Positions 61,676-64,000 of a DNA stretch of 64,000 nt are shown here, in pieces. This DNA comes from Geosiphon pyriformis (lineage: Eukaryota; Glomeromycota; Glomeromycetes; Archaeosporales; Geosiphonaceae): contig JAAOMT010000762.1 of assembly GCA_016748015.1 (NCBI GenBank), forward strand, positions 558,001 to 622,000, given 5' to 3'. Made by a program: the position numbers and the translations under genes. Within the stretch, counting starts at the first letter, position 1, and each line of letters begins with the position of its first letter. The notes beneath the pieces are model-generated. The model was not told the DNA's origin. It did no database searches and worked only from the letters and a program-made list of their open reading frames with translations.

Positions 61676-64000
61676 GATGCTTATTTTTTTGGTTTTTTGT
61701 ATAAATTCAAGATTTTAATGAATTTATTATTACAGTGATTGAATTAATAAGACTTTAGATAAATGGAACAAGTTTTTTGGCAGTAATAATGTGTTTTTTT
61801 AGATAATTAAACTATTTCTAGCCAGCAGATTTTTAATGTCAATTTTTTTTTCTTCTAAGAAGAATTTTCTTTGTTTTACTATTAATAATTGTATCTCTGA
61901 TGATTTACTTTCAAAAAACTTTTGTACTTTTTTTATTTCTTTTTAAGATATCAAGCTGATTGGTTTTTAATCTTTGTAATAGATTAGACAAGACATGTAT
62001 TTATTACTGAGAAAATACAATAGTTTATTGTATTAACACTTAATACAAAAACCATGTTATCAATAATTGTATTTGGCTTTCTTGTTAGGCTTTTTATTAA
62101 AGATTTTTTTAAGAATATTATAGTAGAGCCAGCAAATTAGCTTGTTATTTACAATAATCTTTTTTTTGTTAGCTTTAATATTGTTTAATGGCTTTCTATT
62201 GTTGATAAAAATAGTGTACATAAGTTTAGCAGATTTTTTTGGTTTTTTTTGTTTTTTATTACTCTTTTTATTATTTGATTTATATGATTGTTTTTTTTTT
62301 AGTTTTGTTTGAGTACTAAAAAAGTTGTTTAATAACAATACTTAACCACAATAGATTTTTTATTACATTTGATAGTTAATTTACACAGCTTATAATCAAG
62401 TAAGATTTTGGTTTTCTTAAGCCATTTATTGTCAATAATTATAGTATACTCTTTAACTTTAAATACTTTCATGTCAGTTTTAATGCTAATACCATTAATG
62501 TAAACAAAAACAGCTTTGGATATGTTCAGATCTTTTTTTTGTCATTATATATATTGGTTATTAGTCAAGTAAAAAGTTTATTAATTTTTCTGTCAATTGC
62601 TTCAAAAGAGTGTTTGGCAATAATACTAACAGATAATCTACTGTTTAGAATTAAATTAATAAAATAACCAGCTACTTGGGCTTTGCAAATTAAAAAAATA
62701 ACATTATTATTGTTAACAAATTTAGCTTGACAAAAACACTTATTGGTTTTTGGTGTTTTTTTCTTTAAGATTAATAATTTGTGAAGATTTTTTCTAAATT
62801 ATAGATAAATCATTAACTGGCCAAAAATAATGTGAACTGGAGTTTCTATAAGATTTTTGATAACAAAATAGAATTCAAATTTTTGTACAATTTCTGGGAA
62901 TTTCAACTTTGAAAAATTCTTAAAAACTTTGGTTTTTGATAGTTTATTGTTATTAACAATAAAAGTTGAGACTTTATTGAAATTTAAAATGAAATCAATC
63001 TTGGTTTTCTTTTTTTTTCTTGTAAATTCAGAGGGGTTAATGGCTAATTTATTTATGTTATGCTTATTATTAATTAGATTAAAAGCATAAAAGAAGTTTT
63101 TTTCTGATTGGCTTGTATTTTTACTTTTTGAAGATATACTTATCAGTTTAAAGACTAATAAACAATAGCTTCAACTAAGAGATTTTTTTTAAAAAAATTG
63201 ATATTGGCTTAATTAGATCTTTAATTAGGAGTATTATTATTATTAAATCTGTTGTTTTGATTATTATTGTTTTTAGAAATTAAAGAAGACAATAAAAGAT
63301 TGTTATAGTCTTTTGAAAAATGTCCAGTTAGTCCATAACAATAGTATACAAGTAGATTACAATTTTGCTGTCTTTGATATAATGATTGCTAAAACTAATT
63401 AAAGTGTAATTCAAATTTGGATCTTTGTTGTTGTTGGTTATCTCTAACTGCTTGTGTCAAAAACTCTAATAATTAGACAAAATTAGCTATAAGTCTATTT
63501 ATTAATTGTTTTTTATTTTTTATGCAAGCTCAATAATCATATCTATTATAGAATTATTTTTTAGAACCAAAAGAGGCCAAAGAACATAAAATAATTCAGT
63601 TCTTAATTCTTTTATAAAAGAGTCAATCTTTTGTTTTTTAATTTAGTTTCTTTTAAATTTGTTTTTAAATTAAATAGTAAAGGAAGTGTTTTTTTTTCTA
63701 GTATTTGTTAATATTCATTTAATAATTTTTTAGTAAGCACCAATATTAGTTTCTTGTAAGAATTATGTGGCAAAAAAATCTTAAAGATAGCCACCAACAA
63801 TTTGGAATTTGTAATCAACATTATATTGGTTGGCTGTAACTGCTTTTTCAAAGTTATCTAACTATTTAATTGGATTTTGAACATTATTTCTAAATAATAA
63901 TAATAGAGTATTGTTTTTTCACTCTAAAGCAATTTGTATATCTTAAAAAGCAGCTAAAATGTTTGCTTGTATAAAGTCAACAGCCATTGGTTCAAAGGTA
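61676..64000 (-). pseudogene. Gypsy remnant H, A/B type (gag, protease, start of RT)
   Basis: On the minus strand, 64000-63200 is gag-like, ending in a knuckle with all three Cys as Tyr (YYCYGLTGHFSKDY). The protease near 62635 reads ILNSRLSV. The ORF at 62060-62338 (KSNNKKSNKKQKKPKKSAKL) matches ESDNKKSNKKENQEEQKKT of element B with further Glu to Lys change. It stops at the start of RT, where element G begins. It overlaps B in content, so it is a separate copy. It continues beyond the window. Confidence 0.72.

Overview
The window looks like a chromosomal segment of a very AT-rich fungus, most likely an arbuscular mycorrhizal fungus (Glomeromycotina). Reasons: two fungal-type housekeeping genes with short GT-AG introns, and retroelement proteins that resemble, from memory, the LINE and Ty3/Gypsy families of Rhizophagus-like genomes. 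The species is inference; no search was run.

Layout. 1-2499: a decayed LINE (+) and a second, unmutated LINE tail with poly(A). 2634-8017: a gene island with two convergent host genes 193 bp apart. These are PNO1/DIM2 (+, six exons, small-subunit ribosome biogenesis) and a Doa4/USP8-like deubiquitinase (-, seven exons, USP8-type N-terminal region, rhodanese, UCH). 8018-9240: AT-rich spacer. 9241-10975: the same LINE family, minus strand, decayed. 10976-44074: dense, strongly AT-shifted dead retroelements. They include a 1.9 kb head-to-head LTR palindrome, a 7.7 kb Gypsy element with both LTRs (element A, 19578-27317), a 57-bp tandem array, a fourth Gypsy remnant (I), and element B (minus). 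44075-53947: the best preserved element, Gypsy C, with two 974-bp LTRs, a primer-binding site, gag, protease, a Cys-rich module, dUTPase, RT, RNase H, integrase and an extra 3' ORF. 53948-61675: a second dUTPase-bearing Gypsy (G, minus). 61676-64000: part of an A/B-type Gypsy (H, minus).

Elements are nested: C sits inside the 3' LTR of G, that LTR sits inside the protease region of B, and a solo LTR of the G type sits inside B's own 3' LTR. Element A sits inside another repeat (R4).

Nearly every loss of function that can be read is a C:G to T:A transition: TGG to TGA/TAG, CAG/CAA to TAG/TAA, CGA to TGA, Cys and His to Tyr, Asp to Asn, Gly to Arg. All five readable RT catalytic YxDD motifs are destroyed this way. 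The host genes show no such damage. The most notable biology is the Gypsy lineage carrying protease, a zinc-ribbon-like Cys module and dUTPase in one polyprotein, seen in two families with different LTRs, together with the strong transition-type decay of repeats. No tRNA, rRNA or CRISPR was seen.
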